64,000 nt of DNA, from assembly GCF_900258045.1 (NCBI RefSeq), contig NZ_OGVD01000002.1:248001-312000 (forward strand), given 5' to 3'. Every line of letters begins with the position of its first letter. Within the stretch, counting starts at the first letter, position 1. Below are positions 17,009 through 24,385 of this stretch, one piece after another. This DNA is from Sphingorhabdus sp. EL138. GTDB taxonomy: Bacteria > Pseudomonadota > Alphaproteobacteria > Sphingomonadales > Sphingomonadaceae. The translations under genes were made by a program, and so were the position numbers. The notes beneath the pieces were generated by a model, which saw nothing but the letters and a program-made list of their open reading frames with translations, made no database searches and was not told the origin of the DNA.

Positions 17009-17937
17009 GCTGCGGCCCTTTCAAATCCCAGGGGAAGACCAGCATCGGGTGTAAACCCATAAAGCGGTTCTTCGGGCAGGGATGCTGCAACAATTTCCCT
17101 TACTTTCAGTAGTTTATCCAGATTAATGCCCGTATCAATACCCATAGCCTCCAGCATGAAAACCAGGTCTTCCGTAACGATGTTGCCCGAGGCGCCCGGT
17201 GCGAAGGGGCAGCCGCCCAAGCCTCCCAGCGAAGCATCAAAAGTGGTAATACCTTCCTCCAATCCTGCCATGACATTCGCCAAGCCAAGTCCGCGGGTAT
17301 TGTGGAGATGCAGCGTGTTGAGCTTGTCGCTGCCGATCACACCCTTGATCTGGCGCACCATTCGTGTGACCTGCGCCGGATTGGCATAGCCGGTTGTGTC
17401 CGACAGGCCGACCTCGGCCACACCGGCCTCCATCGCCGCTTCCGCGAGGTGCGCGACCTGGTCTTCGCTGACTGACCCCTCAATGGTGCAACCAAAGGCA
17501 GTAGAGAGACCTACTTCAAAATGGGGACGCTGTCCTTCGGACTGCGCAGCGACCAGATCGGCAATCGCTTTGATTTCGGCGAGCATTGCTGGATGATCTT
17601 TGCGCACGTTCTTGATGCTATGGGTTTCGGACATGGAAAAGGGGATCGACATTTTGTCGACGCCTGCTGCTATGGCTCTCTCCGCGCCTTTCAGATTGGG
17701 TATGAGCGTGACAACATCCAGATTGGGCAGGGTCTTCGCATAGGCCACAATTTCTGCGGTATCCGCCATTTGCGGTAGCAGGGATGGCGGTACGAAGCTT
17801 CCTACTTCAATCTCGCTGACACCCGCCTCGGCCTCCGCCTTGATCCAGGCCTTTTTGGCTTCGGTCGGCATCACGGCATCAATGCTTTGCAGGCCGTCGC
17901 GTGGTCCCACTTCGCTGATGGTTACAGACTTTGTCAT
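17005..17937 (-). CDS. Hydroxymethylglutaryl-CoA lyase family enzyme, second copy
   Basis: A 310-residue DRE-TIM metallolyase of the HMG-CoA-lyase group. SEVGPRDGLQS near the N-terminus, LHLHNTRG for metal binding and GLGGCPFAPGASGN with the lyase cysteine are all present, so the active site looks intact. ATG at 17937 is preceded by TAGGAGCC and overlaps the leuD-like stop by ATGA. It is clearly diverged from the lyase at 5984 (different length and surroundings), so the two probably act on different acyl-CoA substrates. It cleaves a 3-hydroxy-3-alkyl or 2-alkyl-malyl-type CoA-ester, most likely the product of the adjacent CoA-transferase. Confidence 0.92.
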   Translation of the reverse strand: MTKSVTISEVGPRDGLQSIDAVMPTEAKKAWIKAEAEAGVSEIEVGSFVPPSLLPQMADTAEIVAYAKTLPNLDVVTLIPNLKGAERAIAAGVDKMSIPFSMSETHSIKNVRKDHPAMLAEIKAIADLVAAQSEGQRPHFEVGLSTAFGCTIEGSVSEDQVAHLAEAAMEAGVAEVGLSDTTGYANPAQVTRMVRQIKGVIGSDKLNTLHLHNTRGLGLANVMAGLEEGITTFDASLGGLGGCPFAPGASGNIVTEDLVFMLEAMGIDTGINLDKLLKVREIVAASLPEEPLYGFTPDAGLPLGFERAAA

Positions 17938-18551
17938 TGGGTGGCTCCTAGGTAAATCCATGGCCGCGTTGCGCGGTCGGCCGTTTGCCATGCGGCAATG
18001 TCTTTGGCCATTTTCAAACTGAGGTCGATAGCATCCAATCCCTCCAGCAACATCGCTTTGGCTTCATCATCAATCGGGAAAGACCAGCTCTGGTCTTTGC
18101 CAATGGTGATTTTTTGTGCGGCCAAGTTGATGGTAATAGGACAATCCACTTCTTCGATTATGGCTATCGCATCAGCATCCAAAACGGCTGGCAAGATACC
18201 GTTACGAACGCAGTTACCGGCAAAAATCGGTGCGAAGCTCGGGGCAATAACAGCCCGAAAACCATATTCGGCCAATGCCCATACAGCATGCTCGCGGCTC
18301 GACCCGCAACCGAAATTCGCGCCGCCCAGGATGATCTGGCTGTCGGCATAACAAGGATCGTTGAGTATAAAACTTGGATCAGGATCGCGGCCACCGATCG
18401 CGGTATAACGCCATCCGGCGAATAGCCCGTCAGCAAATCCGGTCTTGCCGGTGCTTTTCATCTCGCGTGAGGGGATGATCTGGTCGGTGTCGACATTATC
18501 GCGGATCAGAGGCATGGGCCGGGAAGTCAGCATGGAAAATGGTTCAGCCAT
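17934..18551 (-). CDS. leuD: Isopropylmalate dehydratase small subunit-like (LeuD)
   Basis: A 205-residue LeuD family small subunit, the swivelling domain of aconitase-type hydro-lyases. RDNVDTDQIIPSREM and GGANFGCGSSREHAVWAL are the substrate-binding signatures. The ATG at 18551 overlaps the leuC-like stop (ATGA); a GTG one codon upstream is also possible. With the large subunit it would dehydrate and rehydrate a 2-hydroxy dicarboxylate. Because no leuA or leuB is near and the neighbours are CoA-transferase and HMG-CoA-lyase genes, a catabolic substrate such as a 2-alkylmalate or citraconate is more likely than leucine synthesis. Confidence 0.92.
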   Translation of the reverse strand: MAEPFSMLTSRPMPLIRDNVDTDQIIPSREMKSTGKTGFADGLFAGWRYTAIGGRDPDPSFILNDPCYADSQIILGGANFGCGSSREHAVWALAEYGFRAVIAPSFAPIFAGNCVRNGILPAVLDADAIAIIEEVDCPITINLAAQKITIGKDQSWSFPIDDEAKAMLLEGLDAIDLSLKMAKDIAAWQTADRATRPWIYLGATQ

Positions 18552-19951
18552 CACAGCAACTCCCGGACATCGGCAATGGCACCTGCCAGCGCACTGGCGA
18601 CAACCGTTTCGGGACTGGCAATATGGGTTTTGACGCCCGGTCCCTGACGGCTTTCAAAATTACGGTTGGTGGTAGAGATAACCCGTGCACCTGATTGAAA
18701 ACTCTCACCTCCTGCATAGAAGCACATCGAACAGCCACTTTCCCGCCATTCAAACCCGGCTTCGCGAAAAATTGCATCAATCCCTTCTGATTCAGCTTTG
18801 CGTTTGACGCGGGAGGAGCCGGGGACGCAAATGGCTTGGACATGGTCAGCAATTCTCTTGCCCTTTAGTAGGGCGCTGGCCCGGCGCAGGTCGGATAAAC
18901 GGCTATTGGTACAGCTGCCGATGAAGGCGGCATCTATCGGCGTTCCTTTAAGGCTCTGTCCTTTTTGTAACGCCATATATTCAAGCGAGCGCTCGTCGGC
19001 ATTTTCGGGTACGGTACCGCCAATACCAACACTATGTTCCGGACTGGTACCCCAACTGACCGTTGGTGTAATCGCGCTAGCGTCAATTTCAATTTCAGTA
19101 TCAAAAGTAGCGTCTGCATCGCTGATCAGTTTTCCCCAGCTTTCAACGGCTTGGTCCCACTGAGCTTCTTTGGGCGCGTAACGACGCCCCTCCAGATATG
19201 TGATAGTTTTCTCATCGGGAGCGATAAACCCAGACATGGCGGAAAATTCCGTCGCCATGTTGCAGAGGGTCATCCGCCCTTCCATGTCGAGCGCGCGAAC
19301 CGCGTCTCCGGCAAATTCCACAGCGTGTCCTTTGCCACCGGCCGCGCCATGGCTAGCGATCAATGTCATGATCATGTCCTTGGGCGTGACGCTTTTTGAT
19401 AACGACCCGGAAAAACAGACCCGCATGGATTTGGGCTTGTTCAGCCGCAATGTTCCCGTCGCCATCGCATGTTCCGCCTCCGATGATCCGATGCCCCAGG
19501 CTAGTGCGCCGAAAGCGCCCTGTGTGCAGGTATGACTGTCAGGTGCCACCAAGGTACATCCCGGTAGCACGATACCCAGTTCCGGCGATATTACATGGAC
19601 AATCCCCTGATCGGGATCGTTGACATCAAACAGGGTTATGCCAGCGGCTTTGGCAGCAGCTCTCGTTTCGGTGATGAAAGCCTGCCCGCCAGGCATCAGG
19701 GTCTGGTCTGTTCGGCCCGGCCGGGTGTCCACAATATGGTCTGTGACGGCAAAGACGCGTGCCGGATCGACCACGGCGCGTCCGGCCTCAGCCAATGAAT
19801 TGAGCGCGGACGCACCGGTGCGCTCGTGCAGAAAAACACGGTCAATAGCCATCAATGCGCCACCACCTGGCAAGGTGCCGACGACATGGCTATCCCATAA
19901 CTTATCAAAGAGTGTCGATGGTTCAGGCAGGAACAACCTCCATTTCGGCAT
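18551..19951 (-). CDS. leuC: Isopropylmalate dehydratase large subunit-like (LeuC)
   Basis: A 466-residue LeuC family large subunit carrying a 4Fe-4S cluster. The N-terminal STLFDKLWDSHVV, the ligand motif GSCTNSRLSDLR, and the C-terminal GCSMCFY pair with STTNRNFESRQGPG are all present, giving the three cluster cysteines. The best start is ATG at 19951, which overlaps the upstream small gene by 29 bases without a clear ribosome-binding site. The sequence departs from housekeeping LeuC in several loops (for example FYAGGESFQSGAR where biosynthetic enzymes usually have MNPD). Inferred to work with the following leuD-like subunit on a catabolic intermediate. Confidence 0.92.
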   Translation of the reverse strand: MPKWRLFLPEPSTLFDKLWDSHVVGTLPGGGALMAIDRVFLHERTGASALNSLAEAGRAVVDPARVFAVTDHIVDTRPGRTDQTLMPGGQAFITETRAAAKAAGITLFDVNDPDQGIVHVISPELGIVLPGCTLVAPDSHTCTQGAFGALAWGIGSSEAEHAMATGTLRLNKPKSMRVCFSGSLSKSVTPKDMIMTLIASHGAAGGKGHAVEFAGDAVRALDMEGRMTLCNMATEFSAMSGFIAPDEKTITYLEGRRYAPKEAQWDQAVESWGKLISDADATFDTEIEIDASAITPTVSWGTSPEHSVGIGGTVPENADERSLEYMALQKGQSLKGTPIDAAFIGSCTNSRLSDLRRASALLKGKRIADHVQAICVPGSSRVKRKAESEGIDAIFREAGFEWRESGCSMCFYAGGESFQSGARVISTTNRNFESRQGPGVKTHIASPETVVASALAGAIADVRELL

Positions 19952-20423
19952 CAATAGAACGCCAGTCCTTGGTCACGAAAGTCTCCTGTATCGCGGTCCG
20001 CGTTTCCAGCAATCCGTTTCTAATCCAGTGCCACGTCCGACAACGGTTCTGGCCATCGTCGGAAATCTGAATCTGTTCATAAAGATAAAGTGATGGATCA
20101 CCTTGCCGCTGCCAATACAACATCACGGTGCGGTTATATTCGTCCAGCGGCACTTCGGCGGCCCAACCTTTGATCAGCTCATTGTCCCACCAGACGCGTT
20201 TGTCGCCATATTCGGCCGGAAACTCGCGTATCTCGGTTTTACCATCAGCCCATGTATAGTGGTTGGTCTGATGATAAGGCACATCGCCTTCGTCCGGGAA
20301 TCGGCAAAGCAGACGGGATGCATGCTCATCAATTTTCTCGTTCTGCGCGTTGAAATAGGTGTAGGTGCCGTCCCAAACGCCTTCGTGTCGGGCCAAAAGC
20401 GGCATGTCTTCTCTGATTCCCAT
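19923..20423 (-). CDS. Unknown protein, paralogue of the gene at 39965
   Basis: A 166-residue soluble protein that I do not recognise with certainty. It starts ARHEGVWDGTYTYFNAQNEKIDEHASR and has VWWDNELIKGW in the middle and RTWHWIRNGLLETRT near the end. The protein at 39965 shares HEGVWxGxY, L/VWWDN, and RARTWHWFKDGQLFKRT, so the two are paralogues. The aromatic-rich, beta-pattern sequence suggests a small barrel that binds a lipid or CoA-like ligand, but this is a guess. The ATG at 20423 overlaps the hydrolase stop (TAATG). It lies between an alpha/beta-hydrolase and leuC in the same operon. Confidence 0.75.
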   Translation of the reverse strand: MGIREDMPLLARHEGVWDGTYTYFNAQNEKIDEHASRLLCRFPDEGDVPYHQTNHYTWADGKTEIREFPAEYGDKRVWWDNELIKGWAAEVPLDEYNRTVMLYWQRQGDPSLYLYEQIQISDDGQNRCRTWHWIRNGLLETRTAIQETFVTKDWRSIDAEMEVVPA

Positions 20424-21802
20424 TAATCTTCCTTTTGTCGTTGTTGGAGGGCGATATGATATTGCTTGGCGCTATGTCCGTTGATCAGGGCAAGATGCTC
20501 TACGGCAAGATTCGCGGGCCCGAGATTCTTTTCGTCGAAAGCAAGGGCGTGATCTGCATCGACTGTGTACCAGGGCGCAAACATATGACGGGCGCGAACA
20601 ATCTGCCAAGCCATATTGAGATAATTACCAAAACGGTCGGGCGACAAATCCGGATAGAGTCGATCCGGTTCACCATTGGGCAGGGAAGGATATAGGATTG
20701 TTTTAGTGTCGAGCGCATCAGCAATCGCATTTACAACGTCCTGCCACACAGCCCAGCTGACAGGGACTGCGGCATCCCAATTGTCCGATAGGCCATGGCC
20801 GGGTAGATCAATGGCGATCTGACCCGCGGGTTGATTGCCGGTCGCGGCATAGGAGGGGGCATGAAGAGCAAGTCTGTCCGCACGCCGATCGCCTCGCCAG
20901 TGGATTAGGCCGTGAAAATCATCTGTTCGAACTTCCACAAAACCTTCATCACCGGCATCAGGTAAGTTGTCGATCGTCACCGTATCTGCAGCCAGCAAAT
21001 GGGACAGGCTGACCGCCTGATGTTCCTCTGGCGTCGTCACTTTTTGTGCTGCCCAACTGGCGGGCATATCACCCAACCGGTCGATATGCTCTTGCAGCGG
21101 ATCGCCATCATAAGCGCTGATCAGGCAGGGTGGGACGTCTGCGTCAATGGCTGGAATATCACGAGGCGCGCGCAGCACCGCGCCATAGCCTGCCTGATAG
21201 GCATTACCGGCGTCGAGCATCTCACGAACAATCGCATCGACCCGCGCAGGATCATCATTTGCAACCGAAAGCCGGTGAGCATCATCGGTCGCAAACCATG
21301 GAAAAAACCAGCTTTGTTCGAGGATACGGTTCCACAACCAGGTCAGATGTTCGCCATAATCGGATGGATGGAATTCAGGCAGATAGCGATCACTGAACAA
21401 CGCCATTTCTTCGGGCGACCAGATCGCATAGCCCCCGACGGCTAGTGTTGTGATTCGAGTCGGATGGCGTTTGACCGCCGTGACCAAGATGATTCCACCG
21501 GAATGAAAGCCATAGGCGGCGCATCTTTCGATACCCAGTGCATCAAGAAATTCGATAGTCGCGTCTGCATATTCGGTGATTTCAGGATGGCCTGGCAGTG
21601 GATCAGACTGCCCAAAACCCGGCGTATCTGGCGCGATGCACGTGAAATGCTCCGACCATTTTTCCATCAATGCTTCATATTCTTTGGAGCTGCGCGGGCT
21701 TTGATGCACCATCAGCAACGGCGGACCTTTGCCCGCCTTGCGGTAATGGACGCGGCGTCTGTTGCTGCCGGTTGAAACATCGATAAAGTGTCGTGTGATC
21801 AT
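20423..21802 (-). CDS. Alpha/beta-hydrolase with an extra degenerate hydrolase half
   Basis: A 459-residue protein. The first 250 residues are an alpha/beta-hydrolase: LLMVHQSPRSSKEY is the oxyanion region, IAPDTPGFGQSD a typical strand-turn, and YGFHSGG (97-103) the nucleophile elbow, in which His100 occupies the usual Ser position. From about 290 a second hydrolase-like half appears, with IAIDLPGHGLSD at 330-340 but no elbow motif that I can see. Double length for the family suggests an internal duplication or fusion. ATG at 21802 is chosen because the longer form would run into the operator. First gene of the leuCD operon, divergent from the isochorismatase operon. Substrate unknown. Confidence 0.82.
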   Translation of the reverse strand: MITRHFIDVSTGSNRRRVHYRKAGKGPPLLMVHQSPRSSKEYEALMEKWSEHFTCIAPDTPGFGQSDPLPGHPEITEYADATIEFLDALGIERCAAYGFHSGGIILVTAVKRHPTRITTLAVGGYAIWSPEEMALFSDRYLPEFHPSDYGEHLTWLWNRILEQSWFFPWFATDDAHRLSVANDDPARVDAIVREMLDAGNAYQAGYGAVLRAPRDIPAIDADVPPCLISAYDGDPLQEHIDRLGDMPASWAAQKVTTPEEHQAVSLSHLLAADTVTIDNLPDAGDEGFVEVRTDDFHGLIHWRGDRRADRLALHAPSYAATGNQPAGQIAIDLPGHGLSDNWDAAVPVSWAVWQDVVNAIADALDTKTILYPSLPNGEPDRLYPDLSPDRFGNYLNMAWQIVRARHMFAPWYTVDADHALAFDEKNLGPANLAVEHLALINGHSAKQYHIALQQRQKED

Positions 21803-21812
21803 AAGAATCTTT

Positions 21813-21842
21813 ATTTGTCCGGACAAATTTGTCTCGACAAGT
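21813..21842. promoter_or_regulatory. Tandem GTCCGGAC-type operators at a divergent promoter
   Basis: ATTTGTCCGGACAAAT at 21813-21828 is a perfect 16-bp palindrome. An overlapping second element ATTTGTCTCGACAAGT at 21827-21842 keeps both TTGTC and GACAA half-sites. They fill the 89-base gap between the leftward hydrolase/leuCD operon (start 21802) and the rightward isochorismatase operon (start 21892), so one regulator could control about 15 genes from here. Confidence 0.8.
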
Positions 21843-21891
21843 CTTTTTTGCAGATTATTGTCTTTTTATCGAATCCGGAGAGAAAAACCCA

Positions 21892-22572
21892 ATGACATTA
21901 ATTGGCACGAAAATGGTCCAGGATGGCCGTACTGCGCGCGAGATTTTTGAAGAAGTGATCGGCAATCCCGCTCGAAAGAAATTTGGCTTTGGTGAAAAAC
22001 TCGCCATCGTCAATGTCGATGTGCAGCAGGCCTATACGCGGACAGACATGTTCAAGACAGCCTATGAAACCGATCCAAAGCAGATCGATTATATCAATCA
22101 GATTTCTGCTGTTGCACGAGCGAAAGACATGCCGGTCATCTGGAGCCGGGTAGCTTATAAGGACGACGCCGGAGATGCCGGAGTCTGGGGCACTCGAACC
22201 GATACCGAAGATTCGCTGCAGAATATCAAATATGACAGCGAGCGCCATTTGCTGGATCCGCGCTGTGATGTGGATGCCGACGATCTGCAATATACCAAAC
22301 GTATGCCGAGCGCCTTTTTCGAAACGCCGCTGGCGAGCTATCTGACATGGCACAAAGTCGATACGGTGGTGGTGACCGGCGGCTCTACATCTGGTTGCGT
22401 GCGTGCCACGGCGGTAGACGCCCTAAGTCATGGATATCGTACAATCGTGCCGATCGAAACCTGTGCCGATAAACATGAAAGCTATCATTTTGCCAACCTT
22501 ACTGACTTGCAGTTGAAATATGCAGATGTCGAACCGGTACAGGCCGTGATTGACTGGCTGGAGGCGCGCTAG
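21892..22572 (+). CDS. Isochorismatase-fold hydrolase (N-carbamoylsarcosine amidase type)
   Basis: A 226-residue cysteine hydrolase of the isochorismatase superfamily. The catalytic triad is Asp43 (VNVDVQQAY), Lys136 (YTKRMPSAFF) and Cys169 (GGSTSGCVRATAVDA). The TSGCVRATAVDA motif and the following ETCADKHESYHFANLTDLQLKYADV are closest to N-carbamoylsarcosine amidase, which removes a carbamoyl or amide group. Start at 21892 has CGGAGAGA eight bases upstream; the longer form from 21829 would overlap the operator. First gene of a seven-gene operon. It suggests release of ammonia from an amide or ureido intermediate; the real substrate is unknown. Confidence 0.9.
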   Translation: MTLIGTKMVQDGRTAREIFEEVIGNPARKKFGFGEKLAIVNVDVQQAYTRTDMFKTAYETDPKQIDYINQISAVARAKDMPVIWSRVAYKDDAGDAGVWGTRTDTEDSLQNIKYDSERHLLDPRCDVDADDLQYTKRMPSAFFETPLASYLTWHKVDTVVVTGGSTSGCVRATAVDALSHGYRTIVPIETCADKHESYHFANLTDLQLKYADVEPVQAVIDWLEAR

Positions 22573-23465
22573 TGTCTGAAGCACAAAAATCCGATCCGGG
22601 ATTATATGATTATCTGCCTTATCGCAGTCGTCCGAAAATCGAATGGCCAGAGGGCAAGACCTGCGCGGTCTGGATAGCGCCCAATCTGGAGTTTTATGAA
22701 CTGGACCCTGCGGTAAATCCCCATCGCAAAAGCTGGCCAAAGCCACATCCCGATGTGGTCGGGTACAGCCACCGTGATCATGCAAACCGAGTGTCGCACT
22801 GGCGCATGGCGGAGATGATGACGAAGCACGGCTTTCCGGGATCGGTGAGCTTGTCGGTAGCGCTGTGCGACCATATTCCCGAAGTGGTGGAGGATGCCGA
22901 CCAACGAGGCTGGGAGTTTTTCAGCCATGGCATTTACAACACGCGCTACTCCTATGGAATGGATGAGGCGCAGGAACGAGCGATTATTGAGGATTCCATT
23001 ATGACCGTGGAGAGCGCCACGGGTCAAAGGATCAGAGGTTGGCTAGCGCCGGCGCTAACCCATACATCGCGCACGCTCGACCTGCTCGCGGAATATGGCA
23101 TGGATTATACCTGCGATCTTTATCAGGATGATCAGCCGACGGATGTGAAGGTGAAGTCCGGGCAGCTAACAGCAATACCTTATAGCCTTGAGGTCAACGA
23201 TCACTACGGCTTCTTCATCTATAACATGTCACCGCGGGAATATGCCGATACATTGATCCGGCAATATGACAGGCTGGCGGAAGAAGGCGCGCAATCGGGG
23301 ACGGTGATGTGCATACCGTTGCACAGCTATCTGATTGGCCAGCCCCACCGGATTGGTCCGTTTGAGGCCGTGCTCGAACATATTGCCGCTGATGGCCGGG
23401 CATGGATCACCAAGGCTGGTGATATTGTTGATGCCTTCCGCAACCAGACGGGAGGCGCATCATGA
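22572..23465 (+). CDS. Polysaccharide-deacetylase-fold hydrolase (PuuE-like), copy 1
   Basis: A 297-residue NodB-fold protein of the group containing PuuE-type allantoinase, whose members act on C-N bonds of small molecules rather than on polysaccharides. Visible signatures are CAVWIAPNLEFYE, PGSVSLSVALCDHIPEVVEDADQRGWEFFSHG, IRGWLAPALTHTSRTLDLLAEYGMDYTCD and the C-terminal PLHSYLIGQPHRIGPFEAVLEHI. It starts with GTG at 22572 sharing a base with the isochorismatase stop. The next gene is a paralogue and a third is at 54640. Likely a metal-dependent amidohydrolase acting with the isochorismatase-fold enzyme, in the cytoplasm (no signal peptide). Confidence 0.87.
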   Translation: MSEAQKSDPGLYDYLPYRSRPKIEWPEGKTCAVWIAPNLEFYELDPAVNPHRKSWPKPHPDVVGYSHRDHANRVSHWRMAEMMTKHGFPGSVSLSVALCDHIPEVVEDADQRGWEFFSHGIYNTRYSYGMDEAQERAIIEDSIMTVESATGQRIRGWLAPALTHTSRTLDLLAEYGMDYTCDLYQDDQPTDVKVKSGQLTAIPYSLEVNDHYGFFIYNMSPREYADTLIRQYDRLAEEGAQSGTVMCIPLHSYLIGQPHRIGPFEAVLEHIAADGRAWITKAGDIVDAFRNQTGGAS

Positions 23466-24385
23466 GCCTCGATCCCGGCTATCTGGAATATCCGAAGCGT
23501 GGTCGCGGGATGGACCATGAACATTACCCCTATAGCAGCTTGTTTGATCGCAAACCGGTGCAATGGCCCGATGACAAAAAACTCCTTATCTGGCCGGTTA
23601 TCAGCCTCGAATATTTCCCGATGGTGCCGAAGGATGACCCTTTTCGTGCGCCAGGCCATATGCAGACCGCTTACCCCGATTATCGCCACTACACGGCGCG
23701 GGAATATGGCACCCGGATCGGGATTTACCGGTTGCTTGGCGCGTTTGAAAAGGTGGGAATAAAAGTCTCAGTAGCGACTAACGGCGTAGTAGCCGAACGC
23801 TATCCACAGCTGGTTGAGGATATTGTCTCCGGTGGTCACGAAATCATAGCGCATAGCACGGACATGAACGGCACTATTGCAAGTGGTATGGCCCAAGCGG
23901 AAGAAAAAGCGCTGATAGAAACGGCGCTGTCCGTGTTGGAAAAGGCAACCGGAAAGCGGCCACGCGGGTGGCTGTCGATAGCGCGCTCACAGAGCTTCAA
24001 TACCGCAAAGCTCCTTGCCGATGCGGGCGTTGAATATATGTGTGACTGGGTGAATGACGAAATGCCCTATGCGTTTCAAACTGACGCGGGGCCGATTACC
24101 AATATCCCGCTCAATCATGAACTTTCGGATCGCCAGATTATCAATGTCCAGCAGCACTCGGTCGACAGTTATGCTCAGCAGATGCGCGATGCTGCAGACT
24201 GGTTGCTGGCAGAAGCCAACCAATATGGCGGTCGGATGCTCCCGATGCATTTGACGCCCTATATCATGGGTTTACCCTATCGGATCGGCAGCTTTGAAGG
24301 GCTAATTGCGGATTTGGCCAAGCGCGAGGATGTCAGGTTTGCAAGAGGCGATGTGATACTCGACAGCTGGAAGGCACAGCTATGA
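23462..24385 (+). CDS. Polysaccharide-deacetylase-fold hydrolase (PuuE-like), copy 2
   Basis: A 307-residue NodB-fold protein paralogous to the preceding gene. Both have a long N-terminal lead ending in W-P-(E/D)-x-K, then a VSVATNGVVAERYPQLVEDIVSGGHEIIAHS-like core. RPRGWLSIARSQSFNTAKLLADAGVEYMCDW and the C-terminal MHLTPYIMGLPYRIGSFEGLI follow. ATG at 23462 overlaps the upstream stop (ATGA). Tandem copies that have diverged strongly but are translationally coupled may form a hetero-oligomer. The chemistry is probably hydrolysis of an amide; no sugar-related gene is nearby. Confidence 0.87.
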   Translation: MSLDPGYLEYPKRGRGMDHEHYPYSSLFDRKPVQWPDDKKLLIWPVISLEYFPMVPKDDPFRAPGHMQTAYPDYRHYTAREYGTRIGIYRLLGAFEKVGIKVSVATNGVVAERYPQLVEDIVSGGHEIIAHSTDMNGTIASGMAQAEEKALIETALSVLEKATGKRPRGWLSIARSQSFNTAKLLADAGVEYMCDWVNDEMPYAFQTDAGPITNIPLNHELSDRQIINVQQHSVDSYAQQMRDAADWLLAEANQYGGRMLPMHLTPYIMGLPYRIGSFEGLIADLAKREDVRFARGDVILDSWKAQL

